From Oscillospiraceae bacterium (GTDB taxonomy: Bacteria > Bacillota > Clostridia > Oscillospirales > Oscillospiraceae): a stretch of 64,000 nt of DNA. Below the pieces are notes generated by a model. That model saw only the letters and a list, made by a program, of their open reading frames with translations, did no database searches and was not told the origin of the DNA. The stretch is from positions 1 through 64,000 of the forward strand of contig WQWC01000004.1 in NCBI GenBank assembly GCA_009785525.1. Reading direction: 5' to 3'. Below are positions 63,790-64,000 of this stretch, one piece after another. Both the position numbers and the translations under genes were made by a program. The first letter of the stretch is position 1; each line of letters begins with the position of its first letter.

Positions 63790-64000
63790 CTACGCCCGCT
63801 TCCATTTTACGCCCTGCGGAGTATCTTCTAAAACAATCCCCATTTCTGTGAGTCTATCACGGATTTCATCCGCCTTTGCCCAGTTTTTCTCTTTTCTTGC
63901 CGATTGCCGCTCTTCGATTAGAGTCTCTACCTCCGCGTCAAGCGAATTGTCACCTTCGTCTAAGTAGAACAGGCCGAGCACATCTGTGAGTTCGTTGAGC
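63790..64000 (-). CDS. cysS: Cysteinyl-tRNA synthetase (C-terminal part)
   Basis: The window ends inside this gene. Visible: [18 protein letters not shown]..., then [20 protein letters not shown] and the characteristic end [15 protein letters not shown]. That last segment is the CysS C-terminal anticodon-stem-binding domain. TAG at 63790-63792, one base from the MATE start. Confidence 0.92.
   Translation of the reverse strand, partial: LNELTDVLGLFYLDEGDNSLDAEVETLIEERQSARKEKNWAKADEIRDRLTEMGIVLEDTPQGVKWKRA

Overview
The window reads as chromosome of a Gram-positive, endospore-forming Bacillota, most likely class Clostridia (an Oscillospirales-like lineage is my inference). Support: an uninterrupted pro-sigma-K gene, a CIRCE-controlled hrcA-grpE-dnaK-dnaJ operon, a complete S10-spc-alpha ribosomal run including the KOW-domain gene between map and infA, zinc-binding (C+) forms of S4, S14, L24 and L36, lipoproteins, an S-layer-homology surface protein and an LTA-synthase-family protein. 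No rRNA, tRNA, CRISPR array, transposase or phage gene was seen.

Layout. 1-7153 (+) is an envelope cluster: the end of a VTC-domain polyphosphate-polymerase-like protein, DUF4956 membrane protein, CotH-type kinase, membrane-anchored TIM-barrel protein, membrane-anchored HEAT-like protein and a processive family 2 glycosyltransferase. This is the best candidate here for a poorly described system, probably making, modifying or exporting a surface polymer. A decayed membrane-protein gene (about 7437-7600, - strand) precedes a large beta-helix/SLH surface protein (7699-10338). A cupin and a MATE exporter follow. 12769-18738 (-) is a peptide/nickel-type ABC importer whose two permeases are fused into one polypeptide. 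19157-20197 (-) is carA without carB, with the catalytic-triad Glu replaced by Gly; next to it sits an AbiJ/Abi_C-like defence candidate (20308-21126).

21301-26066 (+) is the heat-shock operon, which converges on the ribosomal operon (26179-42753, -): rpsJ, rplC, D, W, B, rpsS, rplV, rpsC, rplP, rpmC, rpsQ, rplN, X, E, rpsN, rpsH, rplF, R, rpsE, rpmD, rplO, secY, adk, map, KOW gene, infA, rpmJ, rpsM, K, D, rpoA, rplQ. rpmJ and rpmD are very short and easily missed. rpsC carries a disordered Gly/Arg/Gln/Asn-rich tail of about 110 residues. The S10 promoter is divergent from that of rny.

43334-64000 is mixed housekeeping: rny, an FmdB zinc ribbon, a 5'-3' exonuclease, a GlmU-like acyltransferase, holB (apparently leaderless) with ricT, an unknown anchored protein, sigK, a GyrI-like protein, a HAD hydrolase, glycyl-tRNA synthetase, an LTA-synthase-like protein with larC, a rhodanese lipoprotein with a membrane XRE regulator, MFS and MATE exporters, a metallo-beta-lactamase-fold protein, a flavodoxin-fold reductase and the end of cysS.

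Two families of short GC-rich palindromes (GTAGGGGCG...CGCCCCTAC and CCCCTTCGCGCACGAAGGGG) and AT-rich CAATT/TTTTCCAT repeats are scattered through the gaps, even inside the ribosomal operon. In two genes (dnaJ and the rhodanese) the stop codon lies in the end of a palindrome.
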